Assembly (NCBI RefSeq): GCF_000687715.1
Contig: NZ_JHXD01000016.1
Span: forward strand, 24,272 to 88,271
Direction: 5' to 3'
DNA length: 64,000 nt
Source: Xylanibacter ruminicola Ga6B6
GTDB lineage: Bacteria > Bacteroidota > Bacteroidia > Bacteroidales > Bacteroidaceae
The notes under the pieces are model-generated. The model did no database searches. It saw only the letters and a list, made by a program, of their open reading frames with translations, and had not been told where the DNA came from. The position numbers were made by a program, and so were the translations under genes. Positions 18,854-27,283 of the stretch are shown here, piece by piece; the stretch's first letter is position 1; each line of letters starts with the position of its first letter.

Positions 18854-20005
18854 ATGGATTTCTGGATTATACTATATATCATCGATTGGATACTATTTAT
18901 CCCTGTTGCAGGAACAGTGCTTTATCTAGGTATTTTTTCTGTAGCCTCTCTTTTTACAAGAGATTCTGTTTTGGATAAAGCCAAAACTCAAAACCGTTTT
19001 GCCATCATCATCCCATCTCACAAACAGGACAGCGTTATTGAACAATCTGTCGTTTCTATCTTAAGCCAAGACTACCCACAACGTCTCTTCGACGTGGTTG
19101 TGGTATCCGACCACCAATCAGAGATAACTAACATGCGATTGGCCCAATACCCTATCACATTGTTGACACCCGATTTTGCAGAAAGTACCAAAGCGAAATC
19201 GCTTCAATATGCCATTCTAAAATTGCCCGAATTCAAAATCTACGATATTGCTATGGTTTTAGATGCCGACAATATCGTTGAGCAAGATTTCTTGACAAAA
19301 GTAAACGACGCCTTCGAAACTGCTGCAACAAAAGCCATCCAGCTGCATCGTATTTCCCGAAATAGAGATACGGCAGCTGCACGAATGGGATCAATTTTCG
19401 AAGAAATCAACAACAACATCTTCCGCAAAGGGCACATTAATCTCGGTATTTCAGCAGCATTAGCTGGTTCAGGAACTGCCTATGATTTCCGATGGTTCAA
19501 GACCAATGTCATGAAAGCCAAAACTGCGGGTGAAGACAAAGAGTTAGAAGCACTTTTATTAAAGCAAGGATATTTCATCGATTATTTTGACAACATACTG
19601 CTTTATGGCGAAAAGAAAAGAACCACCAGCAAAATGAATGAACAGCATGGCCGTTGGACTTTACAACAATTTCAAAACTTACTAAGAAACATTAGATATT
19701 TGCCTGGTGCATTCCTACGAAAACAATACGATTGGGCAGATAAACTCATTCAATGGATGCTGACGCCTCGTACCAGCATGATTGGCATCATGATGATTAT
19801 GAGTATCATACTTCCTTTCATATATCTAACATTAGCTCTCAAATGGTGGATTGTCAGTTCCGCTGTACTATTCTTCTTTGCTTTAGCTACACCAGATTAT
19901 CTGGTGGATGAAATGTGGGACCGCACGTTTTTACGTTCACCATTCATTACGTTATGGGGGATTATTACCACAAAATTAATTCATAAGAAAAAAGAAACTA
20001 ACTAA
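18854..20005 (+). CDS. Processive-type family 2 glycosyltransferase, first of a tandem pair
   Basis: The 383-aa protein has an N-terminal membrane helix (about 3-28), a cytoplasmic GT-A domain with VVVSDHQSE, MVLDADNIVE (DXD) and AGEDKELEALLL, then QHGRW, a QxxRW motif typical of processive enzymes such as cellulose and hyaluronan synthases, and two or more C-terminal membrane helices (about 305-350). The start is the ATG at 18854; an upstream TTG would add an unneeded 12 residues. The next gene is a paralogue of the same layout, so a local duplication is likely. The product may be a homopolymer or a lipid-linked sugar; this cannot be decided from sequence. Confidence 0.85.
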   Translation: MDFWIILYIIDWILFIPVAGTVLYLGIFSVASLFTRDSVLDKAKTQNRFAIIIPSHKQDSVIEQSVVSILSQDYPQRLFDVVVVSDHQSEITNMRLAQYPITLLTPDFAESTKAKSLQYAILKLPEFKIYDIAMVLDADNIVEQDFLTKVNDAFETAATKAIQLHRISRNRDTAAARMGSIFEEINNNIFRKGHINLGISAALAGSGTAYDFRWFKTNVMKAKTAGEDKELEALLLKQGYFIDYFDNILLYGEKKRTTSKMNEQHGRWTLQQFQNLLRNIRYLPGAFLRKQYDWADKLIQWMLTPRTSMIGIMMIMSIILPFIYLTLALKWWIVSSAVLFFFALATPDYLVDEMWDRTFLRSPFITLWGIITTKLIHKKKETN

Positions 20006-20024
20006 ATAATAATATCACTTAATT

Positions 20025-21197
20025 ATGATTTGGCAGATATTACACATCATTGACATTACCCTATGGGTGCTCATTTTAGGCTCTGTTGCCTATGTAGCAT
20101 TCTTCGCCGTTATCTCATTATTCTATGAAAAAGAAGATCGCGTAGCCATTCATGCTGCAGCATTGACCAATAGGATGACCAAATTCCTCATCCTCTATCC
20201 AGCTTACAACGAAGACCGCGTCATCATTAATGCTGTAGAACATTTCTTGGAACAGGATTATCCTGAAAACTTATATACTGTTGCTGTGATTTCTGACCAC
20301 ATGAAGCCAGAGACTAATGAGTATTTGCGCACGCTCCCCATCAAGTTACTAACACCAACATTCGAAAAGAGTTCTAAGGCCAAAGCCATGCAGTATGCCA
20401 TCGACGAGATACCCGAAACCTTCGATAATGTCGTTGTACTTGATGCTGATAATGTCGTACGCCCAGAATTTCTGTCGCAATTAAACGTATTATGTTCTGT
20501 TTACGATGCTATTCAGTGCCACCGCTGTGCCAAAAATGCCAATAACGATGTGGCTGTTCTTGATGGCGCCAGCGAAGAGATTAATAATACCATTTTCCGT
20601 AAAGCCCATAATCGCCTAGGACTGTCTTCTGCTTTGATTGGTTCTGGCATGTGTTTTAACTATGAACTCTTTAGAAAGAATGTTTTCCAGCTCTCTACAG
20701 CCGGTGAAGACCGTGAGATGGAGGCTCTTTTGCTTCATCAGGAAATTTTTATCAAATATGCGCCTGAAATTCACGTCTTCGATGAAAAAGTCAGCAACCA
20801 GGACAACTTCCAGAAACAACGTATGCGCTGGATGACAGCTCAGGTTCAGAGTCTGATGAGTAACCTCCCCAAAATCCCAGGAGCCTTGGTTCATGGAAAA
20901 GTTAACTTTGTCGACAAAACTATCCAACAGGCATTAATCCCTAGATCTATATTGATAGTATTATTAACAGCCATCTCCATTTTTATGACTATTGCCATGC
21001 CAGAATGGTGTGAAAAATGGTGGATTACATTGGCAATATTAGGTCTGTCGTTATTCGTAGCCATCCCTAAGGAAATCCGCTTCCGTTCATTCTCTAAGGT
21101 ATTTACCATCCCTGGTTTGGTTCTTCGTATGCTCAAAAACGTACTCCACATGGACAGGAAAAATACCGACTTCATTCATACCGAACATACGACATGA
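20025..21197 (+). CDS. Processive-type family 2 glycosyltransferase, second of a tandem pair
   Basis: This 390-aa paralogue of the preceding gene has the same order: N-terminal membrane helix, VAVISDHMKPE, VVLDADNVVRPEF (DXD), AGEDREMEALLL, then QRMRWMTAQ (QxxRW) and C-terminal helices (about 300-350). It also keeps the shared segment SEEINNTIFRKAHNRLG matching FEEINNNIFRKGHINLG in its neighbour. The gap between them is 19 bp and the next gene overlaps by 4 bp (ATGA). Both probably use a nucleotide sugar on the inner face of the membrane; they may form a heteromeric synthase or act in sequence. Confidence 0.85.
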   Translation: MIWQILHIIDITLWVLILGSVAYVAFFAVISLFYEKEDRVAIHAAALTNRMTKFLILYPAYNEDRVIINAVEHFLEQDYPENLYTVAVISDHMKPETNEYLRTLPIKLLTPTFEKSSKAKAMQYAIDEIPETFDNVVVLDADNVVRPEFLSQLNVLCSVYDAIQCHRCAKNANNDVAVLDGASEEINNTIFRKAHNRLGLSSALIGSGMCFNYELFRKNVFQLSTAGEDREMEALLLHQEIFIKYAPEIHVFDEKVSNQDNFQKQRMRWMTAQVQSLMSNLPKIPGALVHGKVNFVDKTIQQALIPRSILIVLLTAISIFMTIAMPEWCEKWWITLAILGLSLFVAIPKEIRFRSFSKVFTIPGLVLRMLKNVLHMDRKNTDFIHTEHTT

Positions 21198-22726
21198 GTG
21201 GAAGAGTACATAAGAGCATATTAAATGCGGAAGTAAACCTAGTTTTTTACTTCCTTACTTTGTTTTTAGCTTTTTTCTCCCGCAAAGTTTTCCTCGATTG
21301 TTTGGGAGTTGAGTTTATTGGTCTAGCCGGTACACTTGGCAACATTCTAGGTTATCTGAACTTAGCAGAACTTGGAATAACAGCTTGCATCGGTTATTTC
21401 CTTTTTAAGCCACTTCAGACGAATAACAAACAAGAAATCCAAGACATACTCTCACTATTGGGATACCTATACAATTGGATTGGCTACATAATTTTAGCAG
21501 GTGGCATCCTCATAAGTCTATCTTTTCCGTTTATTTTCTCAAAAACAGAACTCGGACTTGGTATTATCTATTTTGCCTATTTTTCATTTCTAGGATCTTC
21601 ACTAATTGGCTATTTTATTAACTATCGCCAAATTCTACTGACAGCAGACCAAAAAAACTATCTTGTTGCCATTTATTTCCAGTCTGCCAATATCATTAAA
21701 ATATTACTGCAGATATTCTTAGCATATACATATCATAATCTTTATATCTGGGTTGGAATTGAATTCGTATTTGGAATCATCGGATGTATTATTTTAAATT
21801 GGAAAATCAATAAAGAATATCCGTGGCTTAATGTTGACAAAAAACGCGGTAGTACACTACTGAAGCAATATCCGGAGATTATGACTAAGACCAAACAAGT
21901 ATTTATTCATAAGATTAAAGACTTTGTACTGGTCAAGAGTGATGAATTATTCATATTCCTCTTTGTTTCTCTAAAAATGGTTGCTTATTATGGAAATTAC
22001 ATGATCATCATTTCAAAATTAATATCGTTATTCTCTGCAATAACTGGTAGTGTTGGTGCCAGTGTTGGCAACTTAGTAGCAGAAGGAAACAAACAAAGTA
22101 TGATGAAAGTCTTTTGGGAATTTACCACTATTCAGCATACTATAGCCGCAATTCTTAGTTTTTCACTTTATTCTTTTATTGAACCTTTCATCTCCCATTG
22201 GCTCGGTCATGAATACATCATGGATCGCAGAATTCTTATTTTGCTGATTATTTATATATATATCACCAATTCCCGTACTTCAGTTGACAGTTTTAATTAT
22301 GCACATGGTTTATATGCTGACGTTTGGTCAGCATGGACAGAACTCTTTATAAATGTAAGCATAACCATCATTGGTGGACTCAAATGGGGAATTATAGGTA
22401 TTCTACTAGGGAAGATTGCAAGTTTATTGACTATTGTTGTCTTATGGAAACCATATTATCTATTCACCTCTGGATTCAAAGAGTCTGTATCTATATACTG
22501 GAAAGGAGCTATTAGAAACTATAGCATTTCACTCTTTTCATTTATTCTCGCCACTTTTATTATTTCTCTTGTACCAATCAATCCCTATCAAAGTATATGG
22601 GACTGGGTCATGTATGCAATCGTTGGTATGGTTATATTCTTAACTATCGACCTCTGTGCTACTTTATTGTTTGCCAAAGGAGCTAAGAATTGTTTATCTA
22701 GAATCAAAAACATTAGAAAAAAATGA
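21194..22726 (+). CDS. Polysaccharide flippase (Wzx-type, MOP superfamily)
   Basis: This 510-aa protein has about 12-14 hydrophobic segments and the arrangement of MATE/MOP-family repeat-unit flippases. The N-terminal stretch NLVFYFLTLFLAFFSRKVFLDCLGVEFIGLAG and GNILGYLNLAELGIT are characteristic of Wzx-type transporters in Bacteroidetes. It probably moves the undecaprenyl-diphosphate-linked repeat unit across the inner membrane before polymerisation. The gene overlaps both neighbours by 4 bp (ATGA), so translation is coupled. AT-rich composition fits the surrounding glycan genes. Confidence 0.87.
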   Translation: MSGRVHKSILNAEVNLVFYFLTLFLAFFSRKVFLDCLGVEFIGLAGTLGNILGYLNLAELGITACIGYFLFKPLQTNNKQEIQDILSLLGYLYNWIGYIILAGGILISLSFPFIFSKTELGLGIIYFAYFSFLGSSLIGYFINYRQILLTADQKNYLVAIYFQSANIIKILLQIFLAYTYHNLYIWVGIEFVFGIIGCIILNWKINKEYPWLNVDKKRGSTLLKQYPEIMTKTKQVFIHKIKDFVLVKSDELFIFLFVSLKMVAYYGNYMIIISKLISLFSAITGSVGASVGNLVAEGNKQSMMKVFWEFTTIQHTIAAILSFSLYSFIEPFISHWLGHEYIMDRRILILLIIYIYITNSRTSVDSFNYAHGLYADVWSAWTELFINVSITIIGGLKWGIIGILLGKIASLLTIVVLWKPYYLFTSGFKESVSIYWKGAIRNYSISLFSFILATFIISLVPINPYQSIWDWVMYAIVGMVIFLTIDLCATLLFAKGAKNCLSRIKNIRKK

Positions 22727-23526
22727 AATACTCTATTATCACCGTCAATTACAATAATAAAGAAGGATTACGCAAAACTATCGAAAGCGTGATTCATCAG
22801 ACTTTTCATGATTTTGAGTTTATTGTAATAGATGGTGGTTCAACCGATGGCAGTGTTGATGTCATAAAAAAATACGACGCTTATATTAAATACTGGGTAT
22901 CAGAACCTGATGGTGGAATATATCAGGGCATGAATAAAGGCATCAAGAAAGCGACAGGTGATTATCTGAACTTCATGAATTCTGGTGATAGCTTTTATAC
23001 CGAAAATGTTCTCCAACATATTAATGACGAACAATTAGTCTGTGACATTATTGTGGGTAAAGACTATCATTACAACTCGCAGACACAACAAGGCTTCAGC
23101 ACAATTCTACCACCACGCATTTCTATGCTCACTTTCTATATCCAGACGCTGCCTCATCAGAGTTCTTTTTTTAAACGTGAACTCTTCGATAAGACACTTT
23201 ATGATGAATCACTTAAGATTGTAGCAGACATTAAATTCTATATCCAAAAAATCTGCGTTGAGGGATGTAGTGTTGGTTTAACCAACGAGATCATATGCAA
23301 AAGAGAACCTGATGGAATCAGTAAATCTCATAATGAACAACGCATCGCGGAGCACCAAGCAGTCCTTTCTGAGTTTCTACCGTGCGGTGCCATTAAAGAT
23401 TATCAGACTCTTACGTTATTAGATAAAACTACAACATATAAATTCCTCGATCTCCTTGAGACCTCTAAGGGCCTCAAATGGATGACGTATCTTATCAAAA
23501 TACTCTATCGTCTCATGAAAATATAA
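22723..23526 (+). CDS. Family 2 glycosyltransferase (WcaA/GT2 short form)
   Basis: This 267-aa soluble GT-A enzyme has SIITVNYNNKEGLRKTIESV at the N-terminus, VIDGGSTDGSVDVIKKY for nucleotide binding, WVSEPDGGIYQGMNKGIKKATGDYLNFMNSGD with the metal-binding acidic residues, and LPHQSSFFKRELFD in the acceptor region. This pattern is typical of Bacteroidales capsule transferases. It overlaps the flippase gene by 4 bp. The next gene begins 8 bp after the stop. Donor and acceptor sugars are not predictable. Confidence 0.88.
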   Translation: MKYSIITVNYNNKEGLRKTIESVIHQTFHDFEFIVIDGGSTDGSVDVIKKYDAYIKYWVSEPDGGIYQGMNKGIKKATGDYLNFMNSGDSFYTENVLQHINDEQLVCDIIVGKDYHYNSQTQQGFSTILPPRISMLTFYIQTLPHQSSFFKRELFDKTLYDESLKIVADIKFYIQKICVEGCSVGLTNEIICKREPDGISKSHNEQRIAEHQAVLSEFLPCGAIKDYQTLTLLDKTTTYKFLDLLETSKGLKWMTYLIKILYRLMKI

Positions 23527-23534
23527 TAAAGATT

Positions 23535-24461
23535 ATGAAGTCAATAGTTATCATATTTCCCTATTTCGGCAAGTTACCTGTACAATACAAGATGTGGCGT
23601 GAATCAGCACTCCGCAATCCATCTGTTGATTTTATGTTTTTCACAGATGCAGATGTTGCCCCTGCAAAGAACATCATTGTACACAAAATGAAATTCGAAG
23701 ATTTTAGACAATACATTCAGGCTGTCTTTGATTTTCCAATAGTTCTCGACCGTCCCTATATCCTATGCGATTTCAAACCTGTGTACGGACAAGCACTTCA
23801 GCAATTTATCGGGAATTATGATTTCTGGGGCTATGGCGATTTGGATGTCGTTTATGGAGACTTTAGAACTTTTTTTACAGAAGAAGTACTAGAACGTTAT
23901 AAGTTTTTCTTAGGATTCGGCCATTTAACACTTTATAGAAATGACGAGGAAACCAATAACTACTATAGAGTTATTATTCCCGGCTATCAGAACTATAGAG
24001 AAGTACTAACAATACATAAACAGACGTTCTTCGATGAATATGACCATAAAGGAACAGCTGACAAATGGAAAGATTGCCGTACGGAAGACTGTTTTTTAGA
24101 TTGGCAATTTGACAACATCACTCCCCCAAAACAATCATACCATATGAACAGCCTCACCCGAGGCTGGCAACAGGTTCTGTTCGAACATGTGGGCAACAAA
24201 CTCTATATGCTCCGATTCAACAATGGTAATATGGAAAAGAGAGAATCACTCTACGCCCACTTCCAACACCGCCCATTTATGAAAGACACGGTGAAGGACT
24301 ACGGGCACTTTCTAATTACCCCTAAAGCGATAATTGACTATCCCAAACACTTCGCCACTTTCAAGTTGAAATACTATTGTCGGAAGCGCCAACTAATGAC
24401 GAAATACTATCAATGGAAAGATCGCATACTTTGGAAAATGGGAAAAGGACATATCCGATAA
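23535..24461 (+). CDS. DUF6625-like capsular polysaccharide protein (putative transferase)
   Basis: The 308-aa protein begins SIVIIFPYFGKLPVQYKMWRES, then FMFFTDADVAPAKNIIVHKM, a Rossmann/GT-A-like opening with an acidic DAD motif, and later DFWGYGDLDVVYGD with DLD. I recognise this as the family listed as DUF6625 in capsule loci, which is probably a glycosyltransferase or sugar-phosphate transferase. The start is the ATG at 23535, which follows the preceding stop by 8 bp; an in-frame ATG at 23478 lies inside the upstream gene and would add 19 unrelated residues. Its exact reaction is unknown. Confidence 0.7.
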   Translation: MKSIVIIFPYFGKLPVQYKMWRESALRNPSVDFMFFTDADVAPAKNIIVHKMKFEDFRQYIQAVFDFPIVLDRPYILCDFKPVYGQALQQFIGNYDFWGYGDLDVVYGDFRTFFTEEVLERYKFFLGFGHLTLYRNDEETNNYYRVIIPGYQNYREVLTIHKQTFFDEYDHKGTADKWKDCRTEDCFLDWQFDNITPPKQSYHMNSLTRGWQQVLFEHVGNKLYMLRFNNGNMEKRESLYAHFQHRPFMKDTVKDYGHFLITPKAIIDYPKHFATFKLKYYCRKRQLMTKYYQWKDRILWKMGKGHIR

Positions 24462-24466
24462 GAAAT

Positions 24467-25435
24467 ATGAAAGTACCATTTGAGATTAAAGACATATCCA
24501 CCTATCGATCAGAGCTGATGGGGTGTGCCATTGTATGGATTATGATGTTGCACTTCACCTTCACCCAGATAAAGCCCTTGGGATTCATTTCGCAATACGG
24601 TTTTTCCGGTGTAGAGATTTTCATACTTGTATCAGGCCTTGGACTATACTTTTCGCTTGACAAAAATTCCTGCATACGAACATTTTATAGGAGAAGAATA
24701 TTGCGCATTTTCCCAACCTATTACCTATTAGGAGTACCGGCCAGCATTATTCTATTCAACGATAACTTCTTTGATTATCTTTACAGATATTCTACGATTG
24801 GATTTTGGACAAATAATCTATACTGGGAATGGTACGTACCTTCTATCGTGGTACTCTATCTTCTGGCACCTTTCCTAAAAAAAATGATTGATAAGAGGCA
24901 AATGCACTTAATTATCTGCCTTGCCATTGTCATCATAGTTATTTCCTGCTTCGTGGTGGCAAAGGAAATCGTAAGCCCTAAGGATCCCCACTTTTTCCTA
25001 CTATACCGCATTCCGCCTTTCATGTTAGGAATGATGTGTGCCTACTGGATGAAACAAAATACAAGTATAAAGTATTTCCTCATAATTCTAGTGGCGGGTA
25101 TTCCATGCTTTATTTTGCTATACCCCCACCACCATGAGATTTACAACTACAAATACTTATCACTTGTATTTCTACTCCCACTGTTCATCATATGCTTCAC
25201 CATACTGATCAAACAAGCCCGATTCTTGCGCCGAACCCTCGCAATCATCGGGAAATCAAGCCTAGAAACGTACCTGATACAAGCCATTTTCTTTCACGCC
25301 ATTGTCACCGAGAACATTGTCATTGAGCCAGCTTGGCACGATACCATCACGGTAACTCTTATTATAATTTCATCACTACTCGGCATTCTCGTTCATTGGC
25401 TGATAGACAAAAGCGGAATCCTTCGCCTGCTGTAG
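24467..25435 (+). CDS. Membrane acyltransferase, family 3 (OafA-like)
   Basis: The 322-aa protein has about ten hydrophobic segments and the N-terminal family motif RSELMGCAIVWIMMLHFTF with a conserved His in the first helix. GVEIFILVSGLGLYFSL (the FxxSGF-like helix) and FYRRRILRIFPTYYLLG (RRxxRIxP loop) are canonical for acyltransferase-3 proteins, which O-acetylate or succinylate surface glycans using an acyl-CoA from the cytoplasm. The start is taken as the ATG at 24467, 5 bp after the previous gene. Its last 60 bp overlap the convergent SGNH hydrolase gene. It likely decorates the polymer made by this locus. Confidence 0.87.
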   Translation: MKVPFEIKDISTYRSELMGCAIVWIMMLHFTFTQIKPLGFISQYGFSGVEIFILVSGLGLYFSLDKNSCIRTFYRRRILRIFPTYYLLGVPASIILFNDNFFDYLYRYSTIGFWTNNLYWEWYVPSIVVLYLLAPFLKKMIDKRQMHLIICLAIVIIVISCFVVAKEIVSPKDPHFFLLYRIPPFMLGMMCAYWMKQNTSIKYFLIILVAGIPCFILLYPHHHEIYNYKYLSLVFLLPLFIICFTILIKQARFLRRTLAIIGKSSLETYLIQAIFFHAIVTENIVIEPAWHDTITVTLIIISSLLGILVHWLIDKSGILRLL

Positions 25436-26221
25436 GTCGCATATTATTGCCTTCGCAATGCATGCGTCAAGTTTTTCGTAGCCCCGACGATTCAAGTGTA
25501 TTCTGTCTGCCATTAACAGATTCTGATTAATACGCTCTCTCTCTTCGTTCCAACATTCCATCGGGATATAAACAACCTGCTCCATCAGATGCTCCTCAAA
25601 TAACATAACCTTCAAGGCTTCACGATACTCATGGAAATGATACATTCTGCATCCGGTCATGGTTGATTTTACAAAATCTGCCATTAAATCTTTCCAAGAT
25701 TTATCGCCATAAATATGCCAAATATCCACGTCAGGAATTTCAATAATGACTGGGCGAATATGTTTAGACAAGAGGAAGTTCAGAATCATTTTATAGTGCG
25801 CACAGAATTGCTTCGTCCCCCAATTGGCAGCCGCATCATTGATGCCTGCCAAAACGATACAATAATCTGGTTCCACAATAAACAGCGTTTTGGTGCCACA
25901 ACCAGTATTCTGGAACATATAGCGATATATCCCCCTACTCTTCTCGCCGCCTTTACCTTTAGAAGCAACCATTATGGGGCACGAAATACCCTTCCCCAGT
26001 TCCGAACACAAATACGAGTCCATATGCAACTCGGAATGTAGGCTAGCCCAACTGTCGCCAATCATCACAACTCTAAGAGTATCATCATTGCATTTTTTTG
26101 TTTTATAAATCGGTTCTTGCTGACATATTGACCATAAATCACGCCAACGAACATAATAAAATCCGTAAGCTAAACAAAATAGCAATAAACACCCAATTAT
26201 AATAAAAGTCTTACGAACCAT
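25376..26221 (-). CDS. SGNH/GDSL-type hydrolase, membrane-anchored
   Basis: The 281-aa protein has an N-terminal membrane anchor (about residues 5-23: FIIIGCLLLFCLAYGFYYV). The first SGNH block is VVMIGDSWASLHSE (nucleophile Ser near residue 57). A block with Asn reads VLAGINDAAANWG, and the C-terminal Asp-x-x-His block is ADRIHLNRRGYEKLD. Such proteins are esterases or acetyltransferase partners acting on envelope glycans in the periplasm. The ATG at 26221 overlaps the stop of the upstream acyltransferase by 11 bp, so the two are translated together. Its 3' end runs 60 bp into the convergent acyltransferase gene. Confidence 0.85.
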   Translation of the reverse strand: MVRKTFIIIGCLLLFCLAYGFYYVRWRDLWSICQQEPIYKTKKCNDDTLRVVMIGDSWASLHSELHMDSYLCSELGKGISCPIMVASKGKGGEKSRGIYRYMFQNTGCGTKTLFIVEPDYCIVLAGINDAAANWGTKQFCAHYKMILNFLLSKHIRPVIIEIPDVDIWHIYGDKSWKDLMADFVKSTMTGCRMYHFHEYREALKVMLFEEHLMEQVVYIPMECWNEERERINQNLLMADRIHLNRRGYEKLDACIAKAIICDLQQAKDSAFVYQPMNENAE

Positions 26222-27182
26222 CAACAACTCGGCTTAAGAATTTACTTTTATGAATTAGTATAGAGACGAACAAACCGCCCAACAGAGTCAAAAAGATTTC
26301 AAATATACCCGCCATATAACCAAGCTCACTGCCTGGGAATATCCACCGATATATATCCTTTGCTAAAACGATAAAAGCGATTTCTACACTAAATATTGTC
26401 AGAGAATGTTTTCCTAATGTAAAGAAACATCTGCCAACGAATGTACCCTCCAGAAACTTCGATCCCCACAACACAACAATAGAAGCGATTATTGCTAGAA
26501 GGAAATATATAGCAATTGAAGAACCATACTCTCGAACAGAAATATTCAATTCTCCTCCCACACATCTAAGCCCTATATATAATAGCACCAAAAATAACAC
26601 TTGATATGCATCCATCGATATTAAATCATGTTTTCTAATCTTCATCCCAACATAAATCAACATTGCGGTTAATGGGGCTGTATCAATACTCCAAGGCAAC
26701 AATATCGGACTTTTCATGAAACATACAACCAACAACGCGTATAGAAGCATTAAAGCATGTTTATACTTCTCATAATAGACAAGAAGATAAAATAAAAAAT
26801 ACGACATAATCATGCTGGTAAGAAACCACATGGGGTAGTTTCCAGACGTAAAGAATTTAATATTAGGAGTAACATCCAATGGATAAAGACTAAAACGCGA
26901 ATATATAATACCAATTAGTTCGCGCAAAGAAAAATGAAAAAACACGAACAGCAACACCATATTGAAAAACAAATAAGGCATAAATAGTCTCCTAAACTTT
27001 TTTGCCATCGCGTCCCTAAATGTTTCTTTAATTTTGAAGGTGTATCCAGAACAAAAAAAGAAAATCGGAATACACATGTCCATCATATACCACATCAAAT
27101 CAAATGCATCAGAATGAGAACAAACAACAAGTATTAACCCGATTCCCTTTGCTATATCTACATATTCAAGCCGTTTCCCCAT
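26211..27182 (-). CDS. Membrane acyltransferase, family 3
   Basis: The 323-aa polytopic protein begins RLEYVDIAKGIGLILVVCSHSDAFD, where EYVDIAKGI(x)ILVVxxH is the hallmark first helix of family 3 acyltransferases. CIPIFFFCSGYTFKIKETF and AKKFRRLFMPYLFFNMVL supply the second helix and the Arg-Arg loop. It is expected to transfer acetyl or another acyl group to a glycan at the membrane. It forms a two-gene unit with the SGNH hydrolase downstream, a pairing also seen in fused AT3-SGNH proteins. Tandem TATTTTTG boxes at 27206-27221 lie upstream, divergent from the GT4 gene. Confidence 0.88.
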   Translation of the reverse strand: MGKRLEYVDIAKGIGLILVVCSHSDAFDLMWYMMDMCIPIFFFCSGYTFKIKETFRDAMAKKFRRLFMPYLFFNMVLLFVFFHFSLRELIGIIYSRFSLYPLDVTPNIKFFTSGNYPMWFLTSMIMSYFLFYLLVYYEKYKHALMLLYALLVVCFMKSPILLPWSIDTAPLTAMLIYVGMKIRKHDLISMDAYQVLFLVLLYIGLRCVGGELNISVREYGSSIAIYFLLAIIASIVVLWGSKFLEGTFVGRCFFTLGKHSLTIFSVEIAFIVLAKDIYRWIFPGSELGYMAGIFEIFLTLLGGLFVSILIHKSKFLSRVVDGS

Positions 27183-27205
27183 GTTGTATTATATTTATTT
27201 GGCTA

Positions 27206-27221
27206 CAAAAATACAAAAATA
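27206..27221 (-). promoter_or_regulatory. Two adjacent -7 boxes for the acyltransferase-SGNH pair
   Basis: On the minus strand, TATTTTTG occurs twice back to back (27213-27206 and 27221-27214), 24 and 32 nt before the ATG. Either can act as TAnnTTTG; the duplication may simply reflect the AT-rich spacer. Confidence 0.45.
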
Positions 27222-27255
27222 AATGAAATTTGCCAAATTAATACAAGTTTTTTAA

Positions 27256-27263
27256 TATCTTTG
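27256..27263 (+). promoter_or_regulatory. Bacteroidetes promoter for the GT4 gene
   Basis: TATCTTTG with TTTG at 27229-27232, 23 nt upstream. The ATG at 27284 is 20 nt downstream. Confidence 0.55.
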
Positions 27264-27283
27264 CAAAATAAAAAAATAAGAAT

